Under the pieces are notes generated by a model. The model saw only the letters and a program-made list of their open reading frames with translations, searched no databases and was not told where the DNA came from. From Trichobilharzia regenti (lineage: Eukaryota > Platyhelminthes > Trematoda > Strigeidida > Schistosomatidae): a DNA stretch of 64,000 nt. The DNA lies in assembly GCA_944472135.2 (NCBI GenBank), contig OX235263.1, positions 84,414,721 through 84,478,720 on the forward strand, written 5' to 3'. Positions 54,685-64,000 of the stretch are shown here, piece after piece. The position numbers were made by a program, and so were the translations under genes. How positions within the stretch are numbered: the stretch's first letter is position 1; every line of letters starts with the position of its first letter.

Positions 54685-55043
54685 TGTCAATGCAGTTGAA
54701 GATTGAACGATCAATTCATGGTTGTTTTCTCAAAACCAACTTCCCCAATTTTCGCGGAGGCATCAATACACCAGTCATCGTCTCGTCGGTCGCTGTTCAG
54801 AAAGAAGTCAGGCCAAAACTGTCAGAAGTAATATTGTGATTCATTATTGTAATATTTGTTCACAGACCTTAGTTGTAACATTGTTTATATGTTGGAGTTA
54901 CAATAAAGAATCCTCGAGTCGCCAATTGGTGTTTTGGCTTTTTCGCCCGTTATTACTAAGCGTCTCAGAGAAACTTCAAGGAACAGCGTGAGCCCGAGCG
55001 TAGCAAGAGCTGAGCATTGACGGTTTACGAGACGAGGCTGACA
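54685..55043 (+). repeat. 5' LTR of unit 4 (outer type)
   Basis: It starts TGTCAATGCAGTTGAAG and ends GAGGCTGACA, with AATAAA at about 54,902-54,907. Confidence 0.92.
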
Positions 55044-55191
55044 GTTTCGGACAGTACAACGTCAGTTTTTAAACGGTTTTGGACAGTTGGCACGCCTTTG
55101 GATAGTCACCATTCATCTTTCCTGGTGCCGGTCAAGTCCTCTTTGAACAAGCAATATCTGGAACTATTTTGGAATTGGGTCAAGTTCAACA

Positions 55192-57159
55192 ATGCCTGGG
55201 TCAAAGAAGGGACAGAGCGTCTTGGATGCAAACAGGAAAGTAAGTCATGTTGACTTGTCTGTTACTTGTAACGATGTGTCTGATGTTAAGCATGACATGG
55301 TTGATGTTACTGTTTCGCCGTTCAGAGATAATAGGAACATCAAACTCCCTAAATTTGAACCACGGTGTTTCGACGGAAACGCGGCTGATTATTTACAATT
55401 TGTAAAGGAGTTTGAGATCATGTTGAGTTGTTTTTTATTAACTGATGAATTGAAGTTAATGTATTTGATGAGGTATTGCACTGGAGATGCTGCAAGAGCT
55501 ATACAGTGCTGTAAGTTTATGAAGCCAAAAGAGGGCTACGACGAGGCTATGAGCATACTACGTCAAAGGTTTGGAAGACCTTCGATGATTGTAGGGAAAT
55601 TATTCGAGGCTGTTAAGGGTAATGGTGATCAATTACAGGATGACTCTCAGGCACTCACTGAGTTTTTGGATAATTTGCTGATTTACAAGAATGCATTGAT
55701 TTCGATGAATTGCATGAGTGACCTCAACTCGAGTTTTATACTAGAAGTAATAGCAAGACGCCTACCTACTCGACTGCAAAGGAAGTGGGTGAAGATAAGC
55801 TCCCGTATGGAGGATGAGGGTATCGAGCCAAAGTTTGATGATATCCTGAAACTGGTAAAAGATAGCGTCAATCTATCTATGAGCAAGTTCGCCAGTCTAT
55901 TACATCTCACCCCTAGAATAGAGCAGTCTTAGAGCAAAATGCAATCATTGATGACGAATAGGCCTCAGAGAGGTGGATATCGAGAAGGCTCCATGATGTC
56001 TAGTAATGCATATAGACCTAGTGAGTGTAACAGGTTTCGTAGTACATCCTCAACAGATAAGTTACAAGATGCAAGACAAACACGGTTGTGTTTTACACGT
56101 TTGCAAGAGGTGCATACAAATGTGAACTGTGAACCAGTGAGCAAGTTCAGTGATAAGCTAAATGTAAACTCCAGGCCTGACTCCGAATTGTGTGACGATA
56201 ACGGTGCGGTTAAGAAGTCTGTAGTTGCAACTGGTAAGCCATTGTTGAATAGAGTGTCACAGAATAGAGTTACTGCTTCAGAGTGCAGTTCTGACTTCAC
56301 AAGTTTACAAGGTATTACTAGTCAGAGTGAAGGTATAAAATCTTTAGGGATTTGTGAGGAAGAACCCAAATCACCTACTGCTGTTATTAAAGAGTTTGAA
56401 ATTGATGAAGTCGACCAGATAGATGATGGTAAATTGAATATTTGTGATAATGATCATGATAGTGCAGATTTGTCTTTGGTTGATCATGATGAAATGAGGG
56501 GAGTGCCTACTACTGCTAAGTTAAATAAAGGTTCTGTACAACTACAACGTGAAGTAGAATTGAATGCAGATGCAGTTGCAGAAGGTATGGATACTTGTGA
56601 GACCGTCAGTGTAATTGATCAGCGTGTAGCCCACCTATCATCAGATGCTAGTGCTAAACCCGAACTAGTAGTGAAATACGGCAGTGGTGGTAATCTTGCA
56701 GTGAGACAACTATCTGAAAGCCGAACAAGAACAGCCTCTGATCCACCGCTAAGTTCATCAACTGGTATCAATCAGTCGTCGTTGGTGTTGTCATCCACAA
56801 TGAAACAGACGCCCATCAACTCAAGTATCTTGGGCAATGACTATGATAGTATTGGTGCGTTTGAAAAGACGAAAGATATTGCTCAGTTTAGTGAGGATAA
56901 GCCAAGTGTAAACGAGAGAGTAATTGTTAAATTGACTTGCATGAATAAAGGCATTTCTAGTTTCAAGTTACTATTTGAATGCTATTATCTTCGGTGTAAA
57001 TTACTCTGTTTCTACGCTTGGTTGATCAGATACGTCGTGTGTTTGTTCGTCATCTATATTCTACGATACAATGACATGGGCGTGTTATCGTTCAGATTTG
57101 AGGATACAGATGATAGAAGGAGGTCAGCAAATGAACTCTGCGGCGATTTTCCAACCTAG
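55192..57159 (+). pseudogene. Gag-like protein, unit 4, with one premature stop
   Basis: It aligns with the 655-residue frames codon for codon, but codon 247 is TAG (55,930-55,932) where the others have GAG (Glu). The upstream part ends at 246 residues; the rest is open to 57,159. The N-terminal three quarters carry the residue set of unit 3, and the end (LLCFYAWL) agrees with unit 1. Other private changes include DGNAADY, GYDEAM, HTNVNC at the knuckle and RYVVCL preceded by LI. The knuckle has Arg for the second Cys as in the other copies. A single stop with no frameshift suggests recent decay. Confidence 0.88.
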
Positions 57160-57425
57160 GGCGTCAACCTGAGAAGGGCTGTAGGCGTACTGCTGTAAGT
57201 CCTACAGTTCTTCAAGAGTAGTCCGTCAAGGCAGAATCCACCACTTTGACGTGTTGATTGTACGTATGTTTGTGTTAAATAATTGTGTGAGTTCCAATTA
57301 TTGTAATTGTTGGTTAATCTTGTTTGTGTCCGGACATTCCACAACTTACAATCGTCAACCTGTGAAGGGTTGTAGGCGTACTGGTGTAAGTCCTGCAATT
57401 CTTCAAAGGAATTCCACCAAGACAT
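57160..57425 (+). repeat. Imperfect 60-bp repeat pair in the 3' noncoding region, unit 4
   Basis: GTCAACCTGAGAAGGGCTGT (57,162) and GTCAACCTGTGAAGGGTTGT (57,354) begin two similar segments about 192 bp apart, each ending near GTAAGTCCT and an ATTCTTCAA-type block. It corresponds to the pair at 43,891-44,133. Confidence 0.8.
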
Positions 57426-58115
57426 GATCCGCGAGTTTGTGTGTACTGTTTGTGTATACGTGTGGTGTGTGATCTCAATTTTTGATTTTTGATTAATTGT
57501 GTTTACTCGTTGTTTTCGTACCTTAATGCTATTGCGTAATTTTGTTAAAATTTTCGTCGTGATTACTTCTGGAGTTGTTTTCAGTCTTCTGCGTTCATGA
57601 ATGAATTGATTGATGTTAGAGACAGCAGATGGGTCGTATACGCCGGGGAGGCTATTGCTGAGAATGAAATGCATACGGGGATAATTGTTAGCTGCGGTCC
57701 CACACGCCGGGGAGAAAGAGTGTAGATGACTGAGGCTCGCATACGCCACCGTTACTAGAACTGAGGCAGAATGAGTGACAAGCGATTGCAGTGGTAATTG
57801 GTAGTTAGTAGGTAAGAAGATGTGCGTAGAGTATCGTGAGGTGCTGCTATGGTCACGTTGCATTCTGCAAGAGTCATTCTAGCAAGTGGCGATTGTGTTG
57901 CAAGTGGATGTGTTAATAGGATGCCTTTAACTGGAAGGCGCAGGTTGTCATTGATGTGTGAGATTGTGCTGTGAGTATGCTTGTGGTGTGTTGCCTTTTC
58001 TGTTTGTTTTCCATTTCAGCTCTGTCCATGTGACCCAGGTTCTCGCAATGGCATCCAAGTCAACGTGTATTGGTCGTGATGGAAAAAAGGGATGGATCCG
58101 TATTTTGCCGGGGAG

Positions 58116-58474
58116 TGTCGATGTAGTTGAAGATTGAACGATCAATTCATGGTTGTTTTCTCAAAACCAACTTCCCCAATTTTCGCGGAGGCATCAATAC
58201 ACCAGTCATCGTCTCGTCGGTCGCTGTTCAGAAAGAAGTCAGGCCAAAACTGTCAGAAGTAATATTGTGATTCATTATTGTAATATTTGTTCACAGACCT
58301 TAGTTGTAACATTGTTTATATGTTGGAGTTACAATAAAGAATCCTCGAGTCGCCAATTGGTGTTTTGGCTTTTTCGCCCGTTATTACTAAGCGTCTCAGA
58401 GAAACTTCAAGGAACAGCGTGAGCCCGAGCGTAGCAAGAGCTGAGCATTGACGGTTTACGAGACGTGGCTGACA
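58116..58474 (+). repeat. 3' LTR of unit 4 (outer type)
   Basis: 359 bp, TGTCGATGTAG to GTGGCTGACA, with AATAAA at 58,333-58,338. It is the reverse-complement counterpart of LTR 1 (positions sum to 101,302). Confidence 0.92.
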
Positions 58475-60893
58475 ACCGCTCTGCTACAGCCACCACGCGC
58501 ATAACTTTTAACGGAGATGCGAAGTAACAGACCACAGCCAAGTAACCAGACCAAAACCATAATCACCTCAATTGACTTGTAATAAAACCAGAACGTTGAA
58601 GAGAATGCCTCTTTTTTTAAAATTATGAAAACCTTCGGTTTTGAGGTTGCCCTGCCTCGAACGGATGAACAAAATGACTCGTGGTTAACAAAAATGTACT
58701 TTAAGGTAAAAGAATGCAATAGTTCGAGGCAAACCACAAAACTGACTAATTTACATCAAAGTGGCAAGTACTTAACTCAGTAAAAGTTTAGTATTTGACA
58801 GTTCAATGTTAAAGTTAACATACTGACTGAGTCAAGATTCGTCTAAAGAAAACAAAATCGAAAGTCTGTAGGAATCATCATCCAAGAATCACACTACTGA
58901 CTTAGTTTCATATCGTCCCTACAGCTGTGAGGAAACGTGGTTCCTAAAAACATGTGAGAAGCCCTGAGGGTGAGATTCTTATTCTAATATCTTATGAGGG
59001 TCTCACGAAAGCAGATCTTTTGTCCTCCCTCAGCGAAAAGACCCACTGAATTAGTGAGGCGATCACAGGCTTACTTTTGACAGACCAACTAAAGAAGTTA
59101 CAAAACCATTTCATTAATTAGCAGCAGATTATGGAGAGATATTTTAGGTGCGCATTTCAGGACCTTAATGTGGAGACAGCTTTCCGGTAGGTTTGCTGGT
59201 TATAGAGTCAATAAAATTAATCCCGGAGTCGCTCAATAGATATCTGGCTACAATAAATCTGTTTGAACTGGTGCGGCTTCTCGCTCTTGTGATTGATCAA
59301 TTATTATTCAATCCAAAGGAGAATCAATCCTCATTTGAAGATGCAGCCCTGAATCACGACGGAAGAAATTCCGATTTGTGGCCAAAACCTTATGCCAGGT
59401 ATCGAAAGCGTTTATATATGTTAGTGGTTGTGAGTGGATGATTAGACTAAGGAGTATTTACAAAGGACACCGAACACAGTCTTGCCCTTCAAGTCAATAC
59501 CGACCAAGAATATCTGTCCTAAGTCTCTTCTGCATTACTAAGCCACAAAAATGGCGGAAGTCAAAGACTGGCCTGTGGATATGAAAAAGAATTGACTAGA
59601 CGGAAATTCATCATGTATATGTACTTATTTACGAATTCTTCACGCGCAAAATTTCACCAACTTAGTGATGTAAACACATCCTGACAAGCTGCACTAGGTT
59701 GAAAGTTGTCCAGTAAGTGTGACTTTTTCCAGTAAAACACAAGGCATACTTTGAAGGAAGAATCCTCTGCGTCAACAGCCAACGAACTAAAATGTTGGTG
59801 TCACTCAACGGTCCTCTCAGAGTATATCCAATCTATATGTGCTTCTTTTTCGTAGATGTTAAGCAGAATGCTTCTGGTTGGCGTGCTGTCAGCAACGGTT
59901 CCCTGCTGATTAACTTTCCTGGACGGTCATCTGGTCTACAGTTCCCAGCGGAGGTGTTTGTTGATGAACGTCTGCAGCAACCTCTTTGAAATACTCGCAA
60001 TGAAGAGCGCTCTATATGAGTCACTCACTTGACGTAAGGGCTCAATATAATTAGGATCTTGTTCTATGTGCTAAGTACTGTGGATTTCCACAGTGAGCGA
60101 ACAGCGTCTGATTGCAGTGCTTCCAGAATTCATGCCGTTTTTGTTACCTTCACTCGGGCTGGTTTTAGCTGAAATGATACCTGTGAAATAAGTGAAAGTG
60201 ACTTTCTTCAAATTTCTCTCAATGATGGCGATTGGTATATTAATACAAACAAATGATAAGTGCGGTTTGTAGAGAAACCACATCAGTATTCCTTAAACAT
60301 TAACTTGTAGGGCATCAAGTGATACGTGAATTTGAGACTTGGAATGAATCATTTCCCTTCTTCGCTTTATCTATTTCAACAGCCGGCGTTATAGAAGAAC
60401 ATTGCCAACAAGTTACGGTTTCTGAAGGGAAATAAGTGGTGTTATAATTGTACCATAATTATATACTTCTGCGATTTGTCATTATCTCACCTGCCTAAAT
60501 GCGTTTTTCATAGGTATAAGTTTAATATTTACTCCTAATAACTTTGTCGGTGTTATGCACATCTTAAGTCAGGCCAAATAATTGTAGCTTCAACATGTCT
60601 TTACATGTAATCATCTCCATTCAAGATCAGTTTTTCAGTAGTTTAATTCCGATTCTCTACACATACAGCACGCTGGATAACCTCTCTGTGTTATCTGCCA
60701 ATCGCGCTGTATGTAGGTATATGTATATTCCCAACAGTTACACTTCTGAAGTAAGCGAAATAAAACATATTGTTCGGAGCCTGGCATTGTAAAGGAAGAA
60801 ATTTTGAAAGCGTTAGTTAGGAGATGTGAGGTAAGGGCTAGCGCGACGTTCATTAATCCTCATATCAACCTCTGTTTTGTAAAATCTTCAAAG
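58475..60893. repeat. Right flank copy of the 2.42-kb inverted duplication
   Basis: The inverted counterpart of 40,408-42,827, with nearly every base conserved. It ends sharply at 60,893. Confidence 0.93.
59179..59989 (+). other. Candidate host exons in the duplicated flank, product unknown
   Basis: Two stretches look exon-like. The first (about 59,179-59,429) follows a GGAGACAG acceptor-like site, encodes NRYLATINLFELVRLLALVI and QSSFEDAALNHDGRNSDLWP, and runs into GTGAGT. The second (59,733-59,989) follows TTTTTCCAG, encodes KAYFEGRILCVNSQRTKMLV, a hydrophobic RVYPIYMCFFFVDV and NGSLLINFPGRSSGLQFPAE, and stops at TGA. The phases of the two do not join directly, so an intervening exon or a different boundary would be needed. 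I do not recognise the product and cannot exclude chance frames. Confidence 0.28.
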
Positions 60894-60899
60894 ACAGTT

Positions 60900-61840
60900 C
60901 AACGAATGAGCAATAGGAACTCCTTTTCCATCTCACGTAGTTGCGCTATGACTAGCTGTAACTACAATCCCTTACCTTGAGTCTTCGTTCCTAACAACGT
61001 GAGGCACCTTTGTGATTACCCTGCTTATGTGAGATTTGCTTCCTATACCAGATCATTGCTAGATGAGTGGGATTACATTTTAATATTACTGTATCACTGT
61101 GTGATATTTAATACAAACTTTTCGAGTATGGAATTGCATTCTACCACAATGTCCTAGTTCTACAGCTACAACAACCAGTCTGCGTTCGTTGAAAATTGCA
61201 CACTTGAGTAACAGGATCAGCCACTGTAGAGGAGGCATGAGACTGCTGACAGAATCAAGAGCTGGTAAAGAAGGGATAGGCTGTTACAAGGTAACTGACC
61301 ACTTCGTTATTGAGCATTGAGCGGGTAATTCGTTTTCACGTGTTCGCTCAAGGTCAGTAGTCTGTTGTCTCACGGGGTTTATATGTTTTAGTAGCTGGAA
61401 TTAATCCTTAAAGAAGATTAAATGTATTAGCATAAAACATACAGTTATTTGAAATCTGTTTTCGGCAACTTAAGTTGTCCTATTCGTCACTCAACTTATA
61501 CGTTTTCATTTACTACCATAACTTCGGACTGAAAATGCTTTAGAAACTGGATGCAAATACGGTTGCAGGAATTATTCGCTCGAACTTGTCACGGTATATG
61601 AATTCCACCATTAGTTTCATACCAAATGTCTTTAGGATTCGTAGTTTTTTCAAAATCGATTGGAATCATATTATTTTATTATATAAAAATGGCATTCACT
61701 TGATTAATTAATGTTACTCTTATTTCGGAAAACTTTTGAATAGTTGGGAGTAATTTTAGAGCTTTTAAAAGTAGCGTGAAATGTCAATAGTGCGCCTAAA
61801 TTTATTGCTAACACGATTGTCTCTGTAATCTCTTTCAAGA
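60900..61840. other. Mostly unrecognised; PLE tail remnant near 61,070-61,160
   Basis: ATTACTGTATCACTGTGTGA and TATGGAATTGCATTCTACCA resemble the outer end of the PLE dimer (20,625-20,700: ATTACTGTATAACACTGTGA, AATGGAATTACACTCTACCA). Nothing else was recognised. Confidence 0.4.
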
Positions 61841-62069
61841 TTGTACATTGACTATTATTCGTAGCTACCATAATATCTATGCGCGTACGTACAGCATATC
61901 CGCAATTCAAAATGTTTCTATATCATTCAGATTAGCCAAGTCTAATGACTGCCAAACTTTAGGCTGTCAAAATATATTTCTATGTATTGAGTGCATCGGT
62001 TACATAAAATATGTTAAAACCGCACTAGAGGTTCATTTCGAAAAGGGTTTTATGAAGGTTCGAAATGCT

Positions 62070-62465
62070 CCTTAGCCGCTCACTGCTTCGGAACAATGTG
62101 AAGGACAGGCTTCCGCATATGACCACTTCAGTGTGTATATATCAATTCACCTGCTTGTGCGGAGCTGGGTACATAGGTCGTCTATGCGGGTCCTATCAAA
62201 ACGTGTTAGAGAACATTACCTAGCATGGCTGCGAAGAGGAGGCACCGGCTCAACAAAGAGCACTACAACAGAATGCCTTATTAACACGTCACAGCATCTC
62301 AAATGACTCGTCAATCAGGGTCACTTACAAAGTAAGCAAAAATCTACTAAAGACAATGTGTTTCTGACTTCTTTGTATTGCAGAAGCCCTTGCCATATGC
62401 CTCGGGAAACCAGGGCTGTATATTCAAAGGAAATCAGTTCAACTCTTACAATTACCATGGACCTA
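62070..62465 (+). mobile_element. Penelope-like element endonuclease fragment, decayed
   Basis: The plus strand gives CIYQFTCLCGAGYIGRL (GIY-YIG start with CLC Cys pair), then broken frames with HYLAWLRRGG, and near the end IAEALAIC and LYIQRKSVQLLQLPW. It has the same order as 25,630-26,220. Stops and frame changes make it a pseudogene. Confidence 0.7.
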
Positions 62466-62469
62466 GCTC

Positions 62470-63300
62470 AGTTTGTCTCCCTTGTTCCCGCTTTTTAATC
62501 TCCTTTACTTCCCGTTTCTTTTCTTCGGTTTTAAAATTACTATTCTTTCAACTTGTTCCCATGCTCATCTCATTCACATCGTTAGAAACCGATTTTCTGA
62601 TCCTGTTTAACTTTGTTTCCAAGCCCCTGGTAATCTATATTCTCATCTTCAAACTATCATATCAATTTAAAATTAAAATTATTTCTCGTTATCAAATATT
62701 AGTTTCACATAGATTGTAACTTTTCTAATCATATGTAATCTTGTCTTTACGCCCTTATAATCTATATTCACACATTCAAACTTTCATATCAAGTTGAAAA
62801 CTACAGTATCCCTCAATCATATTCGTTACAATTGTATCTATACAAAATTATTTGTATAGATGCGATTTTACAGCTTTTGAGAATAAAATGGCCGAAAAGA
62901 TATCCTGCTGAACTTCTTGTTCATATCTGTCTAACTCACTATTATTATTACAACTGTTTGTGACAACTCATCATTTTTTTTTTACTACCCTAGTTTCATT
63001 AGCACTTAATTTTCTTCACCTGTATTACCATCCTCCACTTGTTTAGTTAAAAGTAACCTTAACCAATTGTAACTTTGTTGGACAAACTTAATGTACACAT
63101 ACATACAAAACAATGCATATATATTTGCGATTGTACAGCTAAGAAAATGAATTCGCCGAAAAGAAACTCTTCGCTGATCTACGTGTTTTGTTTTCATTAA
63201 TACACTTAATGTATGACTTTGTTCTTTGTACACGATACTTTATTCAATTCAACATTGGTCAGCCTATTACTGATAGCTAAGCAGAGTCACATTTTTTCAT
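62470..63300 (+). other. PLE 3' noncoding region with two decayed hammerhead-like tails
   Basis: TGCGATTTTACAGCTTTTGA with GGCCGAAAAGATATC (62,868-62,905) and GCGATTGTACAGCTAAGAAA with CGCCGAAAAG and CTCTTCGCTG (63,127-63,178) are two versions of the PLE tail. Cores read CTTTTGA and CTAAGAA instead of CTGATGA. The rest is AT-rich. Confidence 0.5.
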
Positions 63301-63532
63301 CCCTTCACGTTCCCAGTGGAACATAGGGCTTCAGGATGAAGGCTTGAAGTTTCGGTATCAGTGGTGTTTAATTTTATGGGATTGGGTTGCTAGACTCATG
63401 TCCCCTAACCTTCCCTCTTTGTCAGCCTTATTATTGGCTTAGCGAGGTAAAGAAGTGCGTTGGCCGGGGATTGAACCCTGGACCACATGAATGGTTGGCG
63501 AGCATTCTACCGCTAAACCACTGACGCACTGG
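63300..63532 (-). repeat. RTE-tailed tRNA-derived SINE
   Basis: The plus strand shows GTTCCCAGTGGAACATAGGG (the RTE end in reverse), GGCTTGAAGTTTCGGTATCA, GGGGATTGAACCCTGGACCA and CCGCTAAACCACTGACGCAC. It is the clearest copy of the family. Confidence 0.8.
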
Positions 63533-63534
63533 GA

Positions 63535-64000
63535 TTTAGTTAGTGCTAGTGTGTTATTCCTTTGTATTTGGTGACTGTTTTATCTAGGCATTACTACTTT
63601 GGTACCTATATCACCTCTACTGATCTGCACATTTTACTGACTCATTCGCCACATAAACTAGTATCCAGTAGTATATTTGCAGTTATTTAAAGTTTATTGA
63701 TCGGATATATCATGGTTACAATGAATTCGACCGAAAACTGGAGCTAACAATCAGCACTGTTACGTAACCGCTGGATACGATAACTGCATTTTAATATAAA
63801 TGTTGCTCAACACTTGTGATTCCACTCTTGACAATAAGCCACACCTATTGTGTGTGCTGGTGGATACTACCTGGCCACCCAAACCGAGTAGTTGGATTGA
63901 AGTTTGAACCTGTGAACCGCTGTTTGAAAGCCAAGCGTCTAGGCCAATAAGCCTCAGATTCGCACAATTCAATATAGTCTCACTAAAACCACAGCTTAAT
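63535..64000. other. No feature recognised
   Basis: There is no firm gene or repeat. The part at 63,850-63,960 (GTGAACCGCTGTTTGAAAGC, CGTCTAGGCCAATAAG) could be another tRNA-like SINE head on the minus strand. Confidence 0.35.

Larger units (their letters stand above)
54685..58474 (+). mobile_element. Solitary inverted Gag-only BEL/Pao-like element (unit 4)
   Basis: 3,790 bp: 5' LTR 54,685-55,043, leader 55,044-55,191, gag 55,192-57,159 with one stop, 3' noncoding region to 58,115, 3' LTR 58,116-58,474. Both LTRs are outer type, 359 bp each. The candidate polypurine tract GCCGGGGAG (58,107-58,115) abuts the 3' LTR. It has the layout of a simple, complete insertion and is flanked on the right by the inverted copy of the array's left flank. 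Confidence 0.92.

Noticed and set aside
42828..58474. An infectious retrovirus-like provirus
   Set aside because: No envelope, polymerase or integrase coding sequence is present; the Gag resembles BEL/Pao retrotransposons.
40408..60893. Satellite DNA or a CRISPR-like array
   Set aside because: Units are 3.4 kb, have LTRs and a long Gag frame, and the genome is clearly eukaryotic.

Overview
This window looks like nuclear DNA of a blood fluke of the genus Schistosoma or a close relative. It is AT-rich and intron-bearing. It holds a four-exon gene closely resembling the schistosome fatty acid-binding protein Sm14, and most of the rest is schistosome-type repeats: RTE and CR1 (SR1-like) LINEs, Penelope-like elements (PLEs) with GIY-YIG endonucleases, tRNA-headed SINEs including relatives of the hammerhead-bearing Sm-alpha family, and a BEL/Pao-like LTR element. 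I cannot fix the species. No searches were run; family names rest on motifs read by eye.

Layout. Positions 1-35,000 are a patchwork of decayed elements: about fifteen Sm-alpha-like SINE copies; two RTE families (best copies 6,880-8,905 minus and 14,128-15,390 plus); several CR1 fragments; and PLE fragments, among them a PLE palindrome at 18,449-20,720 bounded by a perfect 12-bp repeat. Between these lie long stretches with nothing recognisable, plus (AT)n, (GAGT)n and GATA-type microsatellites. No host gene was recognised here. Positions 35,770-37,520 carry the FABP gene on the minus strand (four exons, 132 residues, GT-AG introns), with a perfect 36-bp palindrome about 180 bp upstream of its start codon. 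At 38,590-39,753 there is a CR1 3' end.

The most striking part is 40,408-60,893. A BEL/Pao-like LTR element that encodes only a 655-residue Gag-like protein is present as a tandem array of three units sharing four 359-bp LTRs (42,828-53,465, period 3,426-3,427 bp, minus strand). A fourth, inverted unit stands alone (54,685-58,474, plus strand). The same 2.42-kb flanking sequence lies outside both ends in opposite orientation, giving inverted arms of about 6.2 kb (40,408-46,613 and 54,685-60,893). Every Gag copy has a zinc knuckle in which the second Cys is Arg, and none is followed by protease, reverse transcriptase, RNase H or integrase. The elements therefore look non-autonomous, yet three of four Gag frames are intact. 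Amino-acid markers suggest the array arose by recombination between an insertion like the solitary unit and a second subfamily.

Positions 60,900-64,000 return to PLE and SINE remnants. The elements depend on one another in familiar ways: SINEs share 3' tails with an RTE LINE, PLE 3' ends carry hammerhead-like motifs, and the Gag-only element would need pol proteins from a full-length BEL relative.
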